Positions 44,839 to 57,714 of a stretch of DNA of 64,000 nt are shown here, piece by piece. This stretch comes from Hymenoscyphus infarciens. Its lineage: Eukaryota > Ascomycota > Leotiomycetes > Helotiales > Helotiaceae. The DNA lies in assembly GCA_001414345.1 (NCBI GenBank), contig LLCB01000045.1, positions 186,001-250,000 of the forward strand, written 5' to 3'. Below the pieces are notes generated by a model. The model searched no databases. It was not told where the DNA came from and saw nothing but the letters and a program-made list of their open reading frames with translations. Made by a program: the position numbers and the translations under genes. Positions within the stretch are counted from its first letter, which is position 1. Every line of letters starts with the position of its first letter.

Positions 44839-47800
44839 ATGGCTTCAATCCAAACAGTCCCGCAGGGCCAACAGCCTGGAAGCGGCCCTTCGGCGCAACA
44901 GGCCAATTTCAGAGATGCCCTGGTAGTAAGTGGTCTTCTATACATATGCGCCTATCCTTATTCCCATACGCTAGGCCGTCGCTAACGATCAGAGAAGAAG
45001 TACAAGCAGATGAAGGAATCCGGAGTGTCGGAGAGAGATCCCGAATTTCAAAAGCTGCACCAGATGCTTTCCGGCCTGCATTCGCAACGAAACTATCAAC
45101 AACAAAAGGCTCAGCAACACCAATTACAGAACCTACAACACAATGCCTCTGCAAGCGCTCCGAACGGGAATATCAATGGCACACGAGCAGCGCCATCTCC
45201 AAATAATACAGCCTCGGCAACGTCCCAGGCTTCGCCGACTTCTCTTGGTCCATCTGCCATATCTACCACACCGTCAGCTATGCCAAAAGGTGCTGTTCCA
45301 AGAACTGCGCCAGTCGGAAGTGGTTATTTTTCTCCAGAACAGCTGAGTGTGCTCAAGCATCAAATATCTGCTTTCAAATGCCTCTCCAAGAATATCGGTA
45401 TCCCGTCACATCTCCAAGAACAGCTATTTGCCTCTCAACAACGAAAGAAATTGTCCCAGGGCATTGACCAGTCTGCTGCCGCGACTACGAGTTCTGCGGA
45501 GGAAGAATCTCCTTCAGCTAATGGGACAGGCCCGGCAAAAACCGATAAGGATGCAGTAGTGCAAAAGCTCCACGAATACACTTCATTCAAGCCACCCACC
45601 TCGCATCTCCCCAAGGGCGAACGGATCAGCTACTCTGCGCACAAGAAACGTGAGAATCGGCCAATGATTCCCAGCATAATGCCTTCGGGCGTGGACGTGG
45701 AAAAATTACGAAACGATCGAGAGATCATTGTTTACAATCGTATGAAGGCTCGACAAGGAGAGCTGATGTCCCTCCCGGCAAATATGGCGCACATAGATGT
45801 ACGCGATGACAATCTCTCACCGGACGATACCCTGAAAAGGAAAGCATTGATCGAGATGAAGATGATCGGGCTTTATCAAAAGCAGAAGATGATGCGAGAT
45901 AGAATTGGTCGCCAGATGATTCAGTACGACAACCTTGCGATGACGGCGAACCGAAGTCACTACAGAAGAATGAAGAAGCAATCACTTCGGGAAGCCCGCA
46001 TCACCGAAAAACTTGAAAAACAGCAACGAGATGCTCGCGAGAACAGAGAGAAGAAGAAGCACGAAGACTACCTCCACCTTGTCATATCAAACGCTCGCGC
46101 AATCGCAACACAAACCTCCCAGCACAGACTCAAAATGCAAAAGATTGGTCGGATGATGGTAGTCCAACACCAAAACATCGAAAAGGAAGAACAGAAGAGA
46201 ATCGAACGGACTGCAAAGCAACGTCTCCAAGCTTTGAAATCCAATGACGAGGAAGCCTACCTTGCACTCCTCGACCAAGCTAAGGATACTCGTATTACCC
46301 ATCTTTTGAGACAAACGGATGGTTTCTTGTCGCAGCTCGCGGCCTCCGTCAAGGCACAACAACGGAAAGCTGCCGCAGCATATGGTGGGGACCTTGTCAT
46401 TGAGGAGTCTGATGACGACGACGAGGAAGAGCAAGACACTCGAAAGATTGATTACTACGCTGTGGCTCATCGTGTCAAGGAAGAAATCAATGCACAACCT
46501 TCCATCTTGGTTGGTGGTACACTGAAGGAGTACCAGTTGAAGGGTCTCCAGTGGATGATTTCGCTTTACAACAACAACCTCAATGGTATCCTTGCTGATG
46601 AGATGGGTCTGGGTAAAACGATTCAGACCATTAGTTTGCTTACCTACCTCATCGAGAAAAAGAAGCAAAACGGACCGTTTTTGGTTATCGTACCTTTAAG
46701 TACCTTGACCAATTGGAATCTGGAGTTTGAGAAATGGGCACCTTCGGTTGCCAAGATTGTGTACAAAGGACCTCCATTGGCCCGAAAGCAACAGCAAAAC
46801 CAACTTCGATACGGCAATTTCCAAGTACTGTTGACAACCTACGAGTACATCATCAAGGACAGACCTGTCCTCAGTAAGATCAAATGGGTTCATATGATTA
46901 TTGATGAGGGTCACCGTATGAAGAATGCATCATCTAAACTGAGTGCCACACTCACCCAATATTATGCTACCCGTTATCGTCTCATTCTCACTGGAACACC
47001 GCTGCAAAACAACCTCCCGGAACTGTGGGCTTTACTGAATTTTGTTCTTCCAACCATTTTCAAATCTGTCAAGTCTTTCGACGAATGGTTCAACACGCCC
47101 TTTGCAAACACCGGTGGACAAGACAAGATGGAACTCACTGAAGAAGAGCAGATTCTTGTTATTCGACGTCTCCACAAAGTCTTGCGACCATTTTTACTTC
47201 GTCGTCTGAAGAAAGATGTCGAGAAGGATCTGCCAGACAAGACCGAGAAGGTCATCAAATGTAAATTTTCCTCGCTCCAAGCTCGCCTCTACAAACAAAT
47301 GGTCACCCATAACAAGCTCGTTGTAAGTGATGGTAAAGGCGGGAAGACTGGTGCGCGTGGTCTCAGCAACATGATTATGCAGCTGCGAAAATTGTGCAAT
47401 CATCCATTTGTCTTCGGTGAGGTTGAAAATGAGATGAACCCTCTGAACACAAGCAACGACCTCCTATGGCGAACATCTGGCAAGTTCGAACTTCTCGATC
47501 GAGTTTTGCCAAAATACCAAAAGACTGGGCATAGAGTCTTGATGTTCTTTCAAATGACAGCCATCATGGACATCATGGAGGATTTCCTTCGCTATCGTGG
47601 AATCATGTTCATGCGATTGGACGGAACAACAAAGTCCGATGATCGTTCTGATCTCCTCAAAGAGTTCAATGCCCCTAACTCGCCCTATTTCATGTTCTTG
47701 CTGTCTACCCGTGCTGGTGGTCTCGGTCTGAACTTGCAAACTGCGGATACTGTCATTATTTATGACTCGGACTGGAATCCCCATCAAGATTTGCAGGCAC

Positions 47801-49216
47801 AAGATCGTGCCCATCGCATCGGACAAAAGAACGAGGTTCGAATTCTGCGGCTCATCAGTTCAAATTCCGTTGAAGAGAAGATATTGGAGCGTGCGAAATA
47901 CAAGCTTGACATGGACGGCAAAGTTATCCAGGCAGGGCGTTTTGATAACAAGTCTTCAGAAACAGATCGTGATGCCATGCTGCGTGTCATGTTGGAAACT
48001 GCAGATGCTGCCGAAAATTTGGACCAGGAAGAAATGGACGACGAGGATCTGAACCTAATGTTGGCCAGAAGTGACGACGAGCTTATTACATTCAGAGAAA
48101 TGGATGAGGAAAGAGCGAAAGATCCCATTTACGGTGCGGGTGCTGGGAGCAAACGCATGCCACGTCTCATGGCCGAAAATGAGTTGCCAGAGATTTACAT
48201 GTCTGACGGAAACCCAATATCGGATGAACCCGAAGAAATCAAGGGTCGTGGTGCTCGAGAGCGCACTCGAGTCAAGTATGACGATGGTCTGACTGAAGAG
48301 CAGTGGCTTAACGCTGTTGATGATGACGAAGACAGCCCGGAAGCGGCTGCTGCTCGAAAGCAGGCACGGAAGGACCGTCGGGAGAAAAATCGGCTCAGGA
48401 GAGCTGGCGAACTTCCTGGCTCCATCGAAAACTCGCCCGCTGGAAGTAGAGAAAGCACGGAGGAACCCGAGCCAGAACCTGAACCAACACCGAAAAAGTC
48501 GCGTTCCCGCAAGTCTGGCGGTAAGAACGAAAAACGCAAAGCTGATGATTTTGATGATGGCCCCCCAGCTAAGCGGAAACGGGGAGGCGCACAAGCCAAA
48601 TCCAACGGAATGAGTCCTCAACATCGAGAGCTGCTCCAAACCAGCTTGAGAGCTGTTTACGAGTCTTTAATGAACCTTGAGTCTGCTACGGATTCTGGTT
48701 CTGATTCCGGCTCCGATGAAGAAGACCAAAAACGCTTAATCATTGGGCCCTTTGTTGCATTGCCCCCGAAAAAGGACTTCCAGGATTACTACAAGATTAT
48801 TCGGGAGCCCATATCTATGAAAATGATGGAGAAAAAGATCAAGAAAGAGGAGTACTTCAGTCTCAATGATTTAAAGAGGGACATTCACTTGATGTGCCTA
48901 AACGCAAAAACCTACAATGAGGACGGTAGTCTCATCTTTGTAGACGCTGTCGCAATTGAGGTATGTTCTCTATAAAACGTTGACCTTGCAACCAGCAGTC
49001 GCTAACCTCCTTTAGAATGCCTGTGAATCCAAGATTCGTGACGAAATTTCTGATCATCCAGAACTTGGTGACGATGACTCCTCGCGTAATGGAGGGTCAA
49101 CAGCTCCCACGACGAATGCCGGCACTCCTATCCCTTCAATGGGAGGGAAATTAAAATTGACCGTCAACAAAACCATGAACGGTGGCAGTAGCGGTGTACA
49201 GAGTGACGATGACTGA
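44839..49216 (+). CDS. snf21: SNF2-family chromatin remodeller with bromodomain (Sth1/Snf21 type)
   Basis: The catalytic ATPase of a RSC- or SWI/SNF-type complex. Exons 44839-44925, 44995-48960, 49016-49216 give 1417 aa. Order: a Gln-rich N-terminus; QLQ domain (SPEQLSVLKHQISAFKCLS, about 140); HSA region (residues 280-365, SLREARITEKLEKQQRDAR); ATPase lobe 1 with ILADEMGLGKT (561) and DEGH (666); lobe 2 with STRAGGLGLNLQTADT (about 935) and QAQDRAHRIGQ; SnAC/AT-hook-like basic linker (KKSRSRKSGGKNEKRK); bromodomain (1240-1360, FVALPPKKDFQDYYKIIREP, LMCLNAKTYNEDGS). I prefer the RSC ATPase Sth1/Snf21 over Snf2 by overall layout, but the two paralogues are hard to tell apart by eye. The acceptor for exon 2 could be 3 nt either way (AGAAGAAG). 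Confidence 0.93.
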
Positions 49217-50061
49217 ACGGAGAAAGATACTTTTTTTATGGTTCTTTTGATGAGGGCGTGAGGAGTTACATCGGCGATTTGCGTACGGAATTCCATTCCC
49301 GTACTTTTACTGGGTGTATCACAACGGCGTTTGTTTCTATTGCGAGGGTAATAGGTATACACAGTGAAACCTCCAAAAAACAGGTGATGGGCCGGCTTGA
49401 CTGGGTCAGAGGACATTAACTAGATTGTACTCTATTAGACAATGAATGATGTGTGCGAATACTGTAGTAAACGCCAATTTCGAGTTAATATAGTGACGTG
49501 ATGATTTTCAGGTGTTTTCATATCATTTCTTACATGCTGTGCACATACAGGGACTGGAGATGTAAAACGAAGATCTCTTTTACACCAAGACTCGGGCTTT
49601 AGACATAGTAGAATATTTTCTACTTATTTTTTCTTGTGGATGTGTAAGATTGTTTAGTCAGTTTTTCATTAATAGAATGAAGTCTTGATGGGGAATTAGT
49701 TTTTGTTACAGCGGGAGAATTTTGTATGGAGAAGATGATTTTTGGTGTTGTTGTACCAAATATGGTCTAGCGCCATGCGATGCACGTACTTGTACTCCGC
49801 AAGGTAAGTGCTCTGACACAAAAGCCGCGACTTCACCATCGCGACAAATCTTTTTATCCAAGCACACAAAATCGCCTTCCACTTCACTCAACTTCGTTTT
49901 GAACAAGGTATCTGCCCAGATGCTTGTTTATTTGCGATAGCTATATTAGCTACTTCCTCCTCCGTCCAGAGCTTCGACGCGACAACCATCCACCCCAGCC
50001 TCGAAACTAGACAACGCAGCAAACCTTTTCAGACCCTCTCGGAACGCCAGACTGGTTCATA
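49217..50061. other. intergenic interval upstream of ctr9
   Basis: About 845 bp between tandem genes. No coding region or RNA gene seen; it must hold the snf21 3' UTR and the ctr9 promoter. Confidence 0.5.
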
Positions 50062-53000
50062 ATGGCGGCGGTCAGCAGTACACAGGCGAATGGGGGGAGC
50101 AGCTATGGGAACATGGTGTCTCCAGGTCACAAAATGGTCAGCAAACGATTTTCCGACATACCATCCGCAATCGATATTCCAGTCCAGGGGGAAGGCGACG
50201 ATGAAGCAGTTGAGGTCGATCTGGAAGATCTTTTGGATGACCCGACGGAGTTGTGTACATTGTTGGAAAATGAAGGCGCTGCACGAACTTACTGGATGAC
50301 GGTTTCCTTGGCCTACGCCAAACAAAAAAAGGTTGATCACGCTATCGAAATGCTATTAAAGGGCGGCCTAGCCATGAGAGGAGGACCCAGAGAGCGACTC
50401 AGCATGCTTACATGCTTATGCTGGATGTACCTGTGGAAAAGCCGAGAAGCTCCTCGAGTGCTACCTGAAGGTGCCCTGGCTTCTGAGGTAAAGACGAAGG
50501 AGCATTATCTGCAACAGTCAACTGCCACCCTGAATGATGCGCTCCGAATCAATCCCGCATTTCCCCCTCTATTCCTTGCTCGTGGGGTACTCCAGCTGCT
50601 CAAAGCATCCCTCCAGCCACCTTCAAAATCACCTGCCCCTGGCGCGATCGACAACGAAAAGGCCGACATTCTTCGAGCATCATTAAAGTCGTTTGAAGAT
50701 GCCATTCGGGTTTCACAGGGTCGAAACATGATGGCGGTTCTGGGAAAATCGCGAGCTCTATATTCCCTTGGGAAATATGCGGATGCGCTGGAAGGGTATC
50801 AGGAAGCATTACATAAAATGCCAGAGTTGATAGACCCTGATCCACGAATTGGAATCGGATGTTGTTTTTGGCAACTTGGTTTCAAAGAGGACGCAAAGAC
50901 TGCCTGGGAACGTGGGCTAGAGATTAACCCGGACTCGAAGGTCGCAAACATTCTTCTTGGTTTGTTCTATCTTGATGCCAGCTCGCATGTTCCCACAAAT
51001 GGACCTGAATTTATCCGACTTTACAAAAAGGCAATGACGGAGTACACACAGAAGGCTTTCAAGGCTGATAAAGACCTCCCCTTGACTTGCGCTACCTTTG
51101 CCGGGTATTTCTTATCCAGAAAATCACTCCCGAACGTGGAAACATTGGCTCATAAGGCAATCCAGCATACGGACGTCAATGCTATAGCCAGTGATGGCTG
51201 GTATTTGCTAGCTCGAAAGGAGCATTACGAAGACAACTATGAGCGTGCAACCGATTACTATCGCCGGGCCGACGAAGCACGGGGTGGTGCTGACCGTGGA
51301 TTTCTGCCTGCCAAGTTTGGTGCCGCCCAATTGTCAGTTCTCAAGAGTGACTTTGGTGAGGCAAAATTGAGGCTAGAGAAAATCATCCAGCAATCGAAAA
51401 ATATCGAGGCTATGGTTTTGCTTGGTACCCTCTATGCAGAAGAAGTCTTCACGAATCAACAAACTAGTGTAAAAGAGGACAAATCCACGGAATTCAAGAA
51501 GGCGATTGGATATCTGGAAACTGCCAGGAACGCCTGGAAAGATCCCAAGAAAAACCTGCTTCCAGATGCCTCCGTTCTCTTAAATCTTGCTCGTCTGTAC
51601 GAGGCCGAGCAACCCGAGAAGAGCTTGCAATGTTTGCAGCAGGTGGAGCAAATTGAATTTGATCAGGTGCCAAAGGACGAGAAGCCAGAGGACCCGGAGG
51701 AAGTCAATGCACTGAAAGCTTCTCTTCGGCAGGGCCTCCCTCCTCAACTTCTCAACAACATGGGTTGTTTTTACTACCAAGCTGAGAAGTTTGAGTTGGC
51801 GGGTGAGATGTTCCAGGTCGCTTTGAATGCTTGCATCAAGGTTGGAGAGAAACAGGAAGAGCTGGATGGGGATGCACTGGTCACTACCATCAGCTACAAT
51901 CTTGGTAGGACGTATGAAGCAAGCGGTAAGCTGGACGAAGCAAACATTGTCTATGAGGGTCTTCTTGCTCGTCATAGTGACTACACAGATGCAAGAACAA
52001 GACAAGCTTACATCGCTCTTCGCCAAAACCCAACTGATGAAGGCCCCAAAAAAGTCGCCGAACTTTACAAGGATTCTTCCGCAGACCTTGAAGTCCGCGC
52101 TTTATATGGATGGTATTTGGGACGAGTGAATTCACGCAAGAGGAAAGGAAACATCGCTGAGGACCCGGAACTACGACACTACAAGCACACTTTACAAAAT
52201 TACGAAAAACACGACCGTTATGCCTTGATTGGAATGGGGAACTTGTACCTCATCACTGCTCGAGAGATGCGCCGAGAAACCGAGCAGGATAAGCAAAAGC
52301 GCAGCAACATGTATATCAAGGCCGTTGAGTTTTTCGACAAAGCTTTGCAACTCGATCCGAAGAATGCATACGCTGCACAGGGCATTGCAATCGCTCTTGT
52401 GGAAGATAAAAAAGATTACAAGACTGCTCTGTCTATATTTGTCAAGGTTCGGGAGACAGTGAAGGATCCAAGTGTGTTCGTCAATCTAGGTCACATTTTC
52501 GCCGAGCTCCGACAGTATAGCAAGGCCATTGAGCATTATGAAGCTGCCTTATCAAAAGATCGGTCAAATGATGCGCAAATCTTAGCGTGTCTTGGACGAA
52601 CTTGGTTGGCAAAAGCTAGAGCGGAAAAGAGCTTGTCGGCGTATAAAAGTGCTCTCGAATATTCTCAAAAGGTAACAGTTTGTCACTCTAACACACACAA
52701 CAACTTCTAATTGCTACAGGCCCTTGAAATCGCACCAGAGCAGGTTCATTTTAAATTCAATGTTGCATTTGTGCAAATCCAACTTGCGTCGGCTGTCTAC
52801 AACATGGCTGAAATGCAGCGCACGCTTGCAGAAGTACAATCAGCCGCTTCAGGACTTGAAGACGCCATCGAATCTTTAGAAGCCATCTCTCAGCACCCAC
52901 AAACCCCGTATCCCAAGCATGACATCGAACAACGAGCGAACATGGCCCGAAACACGATGCGTAAGCAATTGGACCGTTCGATACAATCCCAAAAGGAGTA

Positions 53001-53757
53001 TGAGGAAAAGAACGCAGAAAAACTCCAAGCTGCACGGCACAAGCGTGAAGAGGAATTTAGAAAGCGTGAGGAGGCAAAACAAGCGGCCGAAGCAGCCGAA
53101 CGAGAGAGGAAACAGAAGATTGCAGAAGAGCGACAAAAGATATCCGAGAAGGACCGAGAGCTTGCGGAGATGAGAGCGGAGGAGGACAGAGCTCGCGAGG
53201 CCGCAGAACTTACCACCGATAGTGAGACCGGTGATAAGGTTAAGCGAAAGAAGAAGCCCAGAGGTGGCGGAGCCGGGAAGCGCAAAAAGAAGAACGATGA
53301 TGGTGTTACAGACGAGGATGATAGTGGAGTCGAGCCAAAAGCTCGAAGGCGGGCAAAGAGAGGCAGTGGCGATGATAGTGATGAAGAGAAGCCGAAGAAA
53401 AAGCGAAGACTCGCAAAGAAAGCACAGGAAAAGCCTAGCAAGTTTAAGAGTAGCGAAATCGTGGTGGATAGTGATAGCGATGGTGACAACGGGGCTGCGG
53501 AAGCTACGCAGGAAATGGGTCGGGATGCTATTGAGGGTACGGAGCCAGCTGATATGGATATTGATGAGGAAGAAGAGCCTACCGTTGCTCCCGTAAAGCG
53601 GAAAAGTCGAAGGGCGATGATAGATTCAGATGACGAGGATGAAGAAGATGCTCCAGCTGCGTCGGGCGAGAGAGATGCGGAGTCTCCGGGAACGGCGAAT
53701 GGTGACACGCCCATGGGAGATAACGTTCCTGCTCCCGAAGATTCAGACGATGAGTAG
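50062..53757 (+). CDS. ctr9: Paf1 complex subunit Ctr9 (TPR protein)
   Basis: Ctr9 is the TPR scaffold of the RNA polymerase II-associated Paf1 complex, needed for H2B ubiquitylation and H3K4/K36 methylation during elongation. Exons 50062-52671 and 52720-53757 join in phase 0 over a 48-bp intron; 1215 aa. Start region MAAVSSTQANGG is followed by IDIPVQGEGDDEAVEVDLEDL, the family's N-terminal signature. Tandem TPR helices fill about residues 85-930 (YSLGKYADALEGYQEALHKMPE, DNYERATDYYRRADEA, GRTYEASGKLDEANIVYEGL, LRQYSKAIEHYEAALSKD). Residues 960-1215 form a charged coiled coil and disordered tail (EEFRKREEAKQAAEAAERER, then acidic Ser/Asp patches). Convergent with csn2. Confidence 0.95.
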
Positions 53758-54364
53758 ATAGGCGGTCTGAAATGTACTATTACCATTGCGTGTCACCTTC
53801 ATGGCTGGGCTCTGGGCTTTATCCCATCTAAACAGGATTTTCATCAACCCTCTAGCCTCGGGAGAAAGGATCATTGCAGAACTTTGAGGGTGTTATGAAA
53901 GGAGTTAATAATGGGCATGGGTGTAAGATATTCATTCTAGGACATGAATGGGCAGAATAGATAGCTTCACAGAGTATGAAACCTTGAATCACCTTCACTT
54001 CTCTCTCTGGAACTCCAAAGCTCCATAGCACTCAGTAATCATATGAAAGGTCGACCTGTCTTCAAAATCAAAAATATCTCGAATTTAATACTGTCTTGCG
54101 GTTTGGCCATCGTGAGAATTACTTCAAAACACAATACATCAACCAAACAGGACAGGTGATTATTGACATGTCATTAACGCCTTGCTAACCTAATATTGGC
54201 AGTAAGTTGCGAAGCTCCCCTCGTAGGCTTAAGAACCACCTGTGTTATTTGCTCAAAGTAATCCCCAATCATCAGTCGGTGGTTAGAGGCAAATGTAACT
54301 CCTCGCTTGTTCATCAGTCATGTCATCATCCGCTACGTGGGTGCTTTACTTTAGTCCCTCCGCT
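53758..54364. other. convergent intergenic interval
   Basis: About 600 bp between the ctr9 and csn2 stop codons, presumably their 3' UTRs and terminators. Nothing else recognised. Confidence 0.5.
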
Positions 54365-56001
54365 TCAATTGGAGGCTGGAATACTCGGTAAACCGAAGGC
54401 AGGCATTCCTAGTTTCTTGCCTCCTTTCTTTGATTTGCCCCCAAGCCATCCGCCTCTGCCACCGCCGCTGCTGCCACCACCACCACCACCATTAAATGCC
54501 ATTGTGTTGGTCATGTTGCTGTCATCGCCTAATTGTAGAACCTCAGCGGTCTTGAAGCCCTCGCCCTCGGTAAAAACGGTCTTGTACAGTGTTCCAATCG
54601 ATGAGGTCCAAGCTTGCATAGCGCGGAGACGTTCAGCGTCAGTGGTGTCCTCAATTTCAACAGTTCCACCTTCCTGATCGATTCTTGCTTTGACCTTCTT
54701 GTCCACGATCAAGAAACCCAGGATATCCTGAACTTCAGTGACAGGAATCTTCAGTGCTTTGCCGATGAACGCAAGATTGAAACGGGTGTAGGGTGCGATG
54801 AGCTTCTGAACTGCTTTCGTTCGCATGTTTCGTGTGACTTCATCGATATTCTCAGCAATGAAAGTATCTGACATGAGGTCCTTATTATTGTTCAAGACTG
54901 ATTCATACTGGTGAATGTCATCTCGTTGGTATGCATCGACGAGATCAGTCATGGCTGCTATCCGCGGATCGTTCTTGTATGGCTTCGTCTCCTGCGACTC
55001 GAATGGGTTGATGTCAGATTTCATCAGCATCGTAGTTAGAACTAGATACTTCAAAACTTGGATCCGCTGAAGTGAGCCTGCCTCGTCGTAGTTGCGGAAA
55101 GATTCAAAGAAGTCGCTCTGTGCGTCCTTCCAGTTTTCTTCACTCATGTGCATCTTACCACCGCACTCTCGGATGATGCCCATGATCTTTGGATGTGGGA
55201 CAGCAGATCGGACCTTCAAAGCGCGTTCGTACAGTCTTTTCAGTTGTTTGTTGTTCTTCGTTTCGGCATACATCTGGATCTCGAGTGCATATATCTCCAA
55301 CGAATAGGTGCCTTTGCTTGGGTCATCGGTGCCGTCTTCTTTCTCACATGCCTTGTGCAACTCCCGGATCTTCCTCATAACGCCAGAGTAGTCTTTGCGA
55401 TCCAGAAACAACTTGGAAAGCTTGATGTTGGTCTTCAGCCAGAGGCGTTCGTTGTTGGTGCTTTGGAAGGATTGGAGGGTTTGCGAGTAGAACTCCTCCA
55501 TACACCGACCAGCCTTTTCGTCTTCAGATCCCTTTTCAATGTAATCAAGGATATTGTTGATGGACTTTTCGGAGTAGTTTCGTGTGACAGCGCTTTTTAC
55601 ATAAGTGAGAAGCTCGGTATAATGTTCGACAGCCTGACATGTTAGCCAAGGTGTCAATACGCTTCCAGGCCGGTCCCTTCCATACCTTGTCATATTGGCC
55701 AAGCTTGAACTCGAGCTTAATTGCTTGCTTCAGGCCCTTGAATCCCCAGTCGCCTTTCTCAGACTCTAGTGCGGGCACTCCCAGAAACTCCTCGATGGCC
55801 GCCTCCGGGTCGGACGTCTTCATTTGCTTCGCATTGTAGTATTTGTTTTCGATGTCCACGTCGCCGCTCTCATCGTCGTCGTCTTCCTCGTACTCGAAGT
55901 CGTATCTACAGGACAAGATCAGCGATAGTCAGAAAGAGAAGGCGGACTGGCACTCACCCATCCTGGTCAGAGTCTTGCATGAAATCCTCGTCGTCCGACA
56001 T
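54365..56001 (-). CDS. csn2: COP9 signalosome subunit 2 (PCI domain)
   Basis: Csn2 is a core subunit of the COP9 signalosome, which removes Nedd8 from cullins; in filamentous fungi the complex governs development and light response. Exons 55958-56001, 55686-55905, 54365-55633 give 510 aa. The acidic N-terminus MSDDEDFMQDSDQD continues as GYDFEYEEDDDDESGD after intron 1, then YYNAKQMK and GFKGLKQAIKLEF. The helical repeat part is followed by the PCI domain (about 300-430: APYTRFNLAFIGKALKIPVTEVQDILGFLI). The C-terminus is Gly/Ser-rich (six glycines in a row). Highly conserved; call secure. Divergent from cwc25 with 429 bp between starts. Confidence 0.96.
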
Positions 56002-56430
56002 GATGATGGCGCGGTTTGTTTATTTTATTATTTAGGGGTCAGGATTGAGGTGGGTTGGCGGGTTGGTGGATGGATATTGGGGGTGGGAAGAGAGATTGGA
56101 GATTGAGGTGGAGGGCAGGTGGTATTTGAATTCACGAAGAGACGACAAGGCTGAGGTGTTTGCCTGCCTGAAGCTCTGTGGCCACACTCAGGCGAGCTCT
56201 TCTATTGGCTGCAGCCCTTAGCGTGGTGCCGTCGCCTGCTTCTGCACCCACTGTCAACAAAATCGCCTCCGCCTTGTCGCATTCACCAGACGCAACAACC
56301 ACCCTACCTGCATCTACATCCTCCACAAAACTTCAAACCACCATTCCCACCATATTCCAACCATCCTGGTTATTCCACCTGAAAGCGAGGTGGTGATTTC
56401 AAACCCGCCAGTCATCTCAGCACCATCAAG
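56002..56430. promoter_or_regulatory. divergent intergenic promoter, csn2 / cwc25
   Basis: 429 bp between two divergent start codons; both promoters must be here. Includes CAAC/CCACC-rich sequence (56290-56375). No other element is clear. Confidence 0.45.
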
Positions 56431-57714
56431 ATGGGAGGCGATCTCAACTTGAAAAAGTCATGGCACCCCGTGCTCATGAGCAACCAGAGGCGGGTGTGGG
56501 AGGAGGAGAAGAAAGCCCTCGACGAACGGAAGCGTACAGACCAGAGGATCAAGGAGCTCAAGGAGGAACGGGCCAAAGAAGAAATACAAAACAAACTCGA
56601 AGCGGCGGGCAGCAGGAAGCGTGTCGACCGCGTGGATTGGATGTACCAAGGCCCATCCAGCGGTCAGGTCGGAACCACAGAGGAAATGGAAGGATACCTA
56701 CTGGGAAAACGCAGAATCGACGGTTTGCTGAAGGGCACTGAGCACAAGAAGTTGGAGAAACAGGCTTCCGAGGACAGTTTCATGGCATTGCAGCATGCGA
56801 ATACCCTACGAGATACGACGGCCAAAATCCGTGAAGACCCGATGTTGGCGATCAAGAAGCAGGAACAGGCTGCTTACGAGGCCATGATGAACGACCCTAT
56901 CAAGAGACGACAAATGCTGGCATTGGCGGGAGCTGGCGAAGAGACGCAGACAAAGAAGGAGAGAAAACATCGACGACATCACCATCGACACCGCGACGAC
57001 TCGGGCGATGAACGGAGACATAAGCGAAGGAAGCGGGAAGGCGATGACGACCGAGCTCATAGAAGTAGTAGGTCAGAACATCGCAGAAGGAGATCACCAT
57101 CATATTCAAGGTCGCCAAGCCCCGTTCGAAGAAGAAATAGCTTTGATAGAACCAGGAGACCAAGGTCAGCATCACCAGAGATCCGGGAACGAGATAGACC
57201 AGACCAAGACCACAGCAGACGTCAGCGCAGGAATTCTTCTTCCGTCAATTCTAGGTCACCCTCCCCAATTCGCCGAGGAAAATCTCCTGATCGACGCAGC
57301 TCATACCCTTCCAATCGCGAGCATCGAAATGATAGGGGTTACAGAAACAATGGTTTGCAGGAGCGTAATCAGGGCGGTAGATTTGATCATCGACCGAGGG
57401 GACCGGGTGGGGCAGGATCCAGAGCTATATCAAATGGGAACCATTTTGAAGACAAGGAGGCTGAGAGGGAACGGAAGCTGGCTGCTATGCAAGACGATGC
57501 TTCGCATCTAGATGCTGACCGAGAGAGGCGCTTGGCAGCTCTTGCAGAACAAGAGCGCGCAGATCGGGACGCAGAGGAATTGTCACGAGCGCGATCTTCC
57601 AAGTACACCGATAAAGGGGATTTTATCAAGGGGCTGAACCAACAATCTGGGGATTTGACACTTGGAGATCGAATTGGTCGTGGTCGACAAGGGCTTCAGA
57701 AGGATGACGATTGA
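56431..57714 (+). CDS. cwc25: pre-mRNA splicing factor Cwc25
   Basis: Cwc25 joins the activated spliceosome after Prp2 and promotes the first catalytic step. An intronless frame of 427 aa begins [20 protein letters not shown], the diagnostic start of the Cwf25 family. Next come [15 protein letters not shown] (charged helix), [11 protein letters not shown] and [13 protein letters not shown], all typical. The middle (about 175-300) is basic with Arg/Ser and His/Arg repeats ([31 protein letters not shown]), and the C-terminal helix [18 protein letters not shown] is followed by [19 protein letters not shown]. Because it is intronless beside intron-rich neighbours, the model is simple. The RS part suggests phosphorylation. 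Confidence 0.95.
   Translation: MGGDLNLKKSWHPVLMSNQRRVWEEEKKALDERKRTDQRIKELKEERAKEEIQNKLEAAGSRKRVDRVDWMYQGPSSGQVGTTEEMEGYLLGKRRIDGLLKGTEHKKLEKQASEDSFMALQHANTLRDTTAKIREDPMLAIKKQEQAAYEAMMNDPIKRRQMLALAGAGEETQTKKERKHRRHHHRHRDDSGDERRHKRRKREGDDDRAHRSSRSEHRRRRSPSYSRSPSPVRRRNSFDRTRRPRSASPEIRERDRPDQDHSRRQRRNSSSVNSRSPSPIRRGKSPDRRSSYPSNREHRNDRGYRNNGLQERNQGGRFDHRPRGPGGAGSRAISNGNHFEDKEAERERKLAAMQDDASHLDADRERRLAALAEQERADRDAEELSRARSSKYTDKGDFIKGLNQQSGDLTLGDRIGRGRQGLQKDDD

Noticed and set aside
46087..46668. 193-codon minus-strand frame inside snf21
   Set aside because: Antisense shadow of a conserved ATPase region with no protein family of its own.
52890..53786. 298-codon minus-strand frame opposite the end of ctr9
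   Set aside because: Ser/Leu/Phe-rich shadow of the Lys/Glu/Asp-rich ctr9 tail; the plus strand is the conserved gene.
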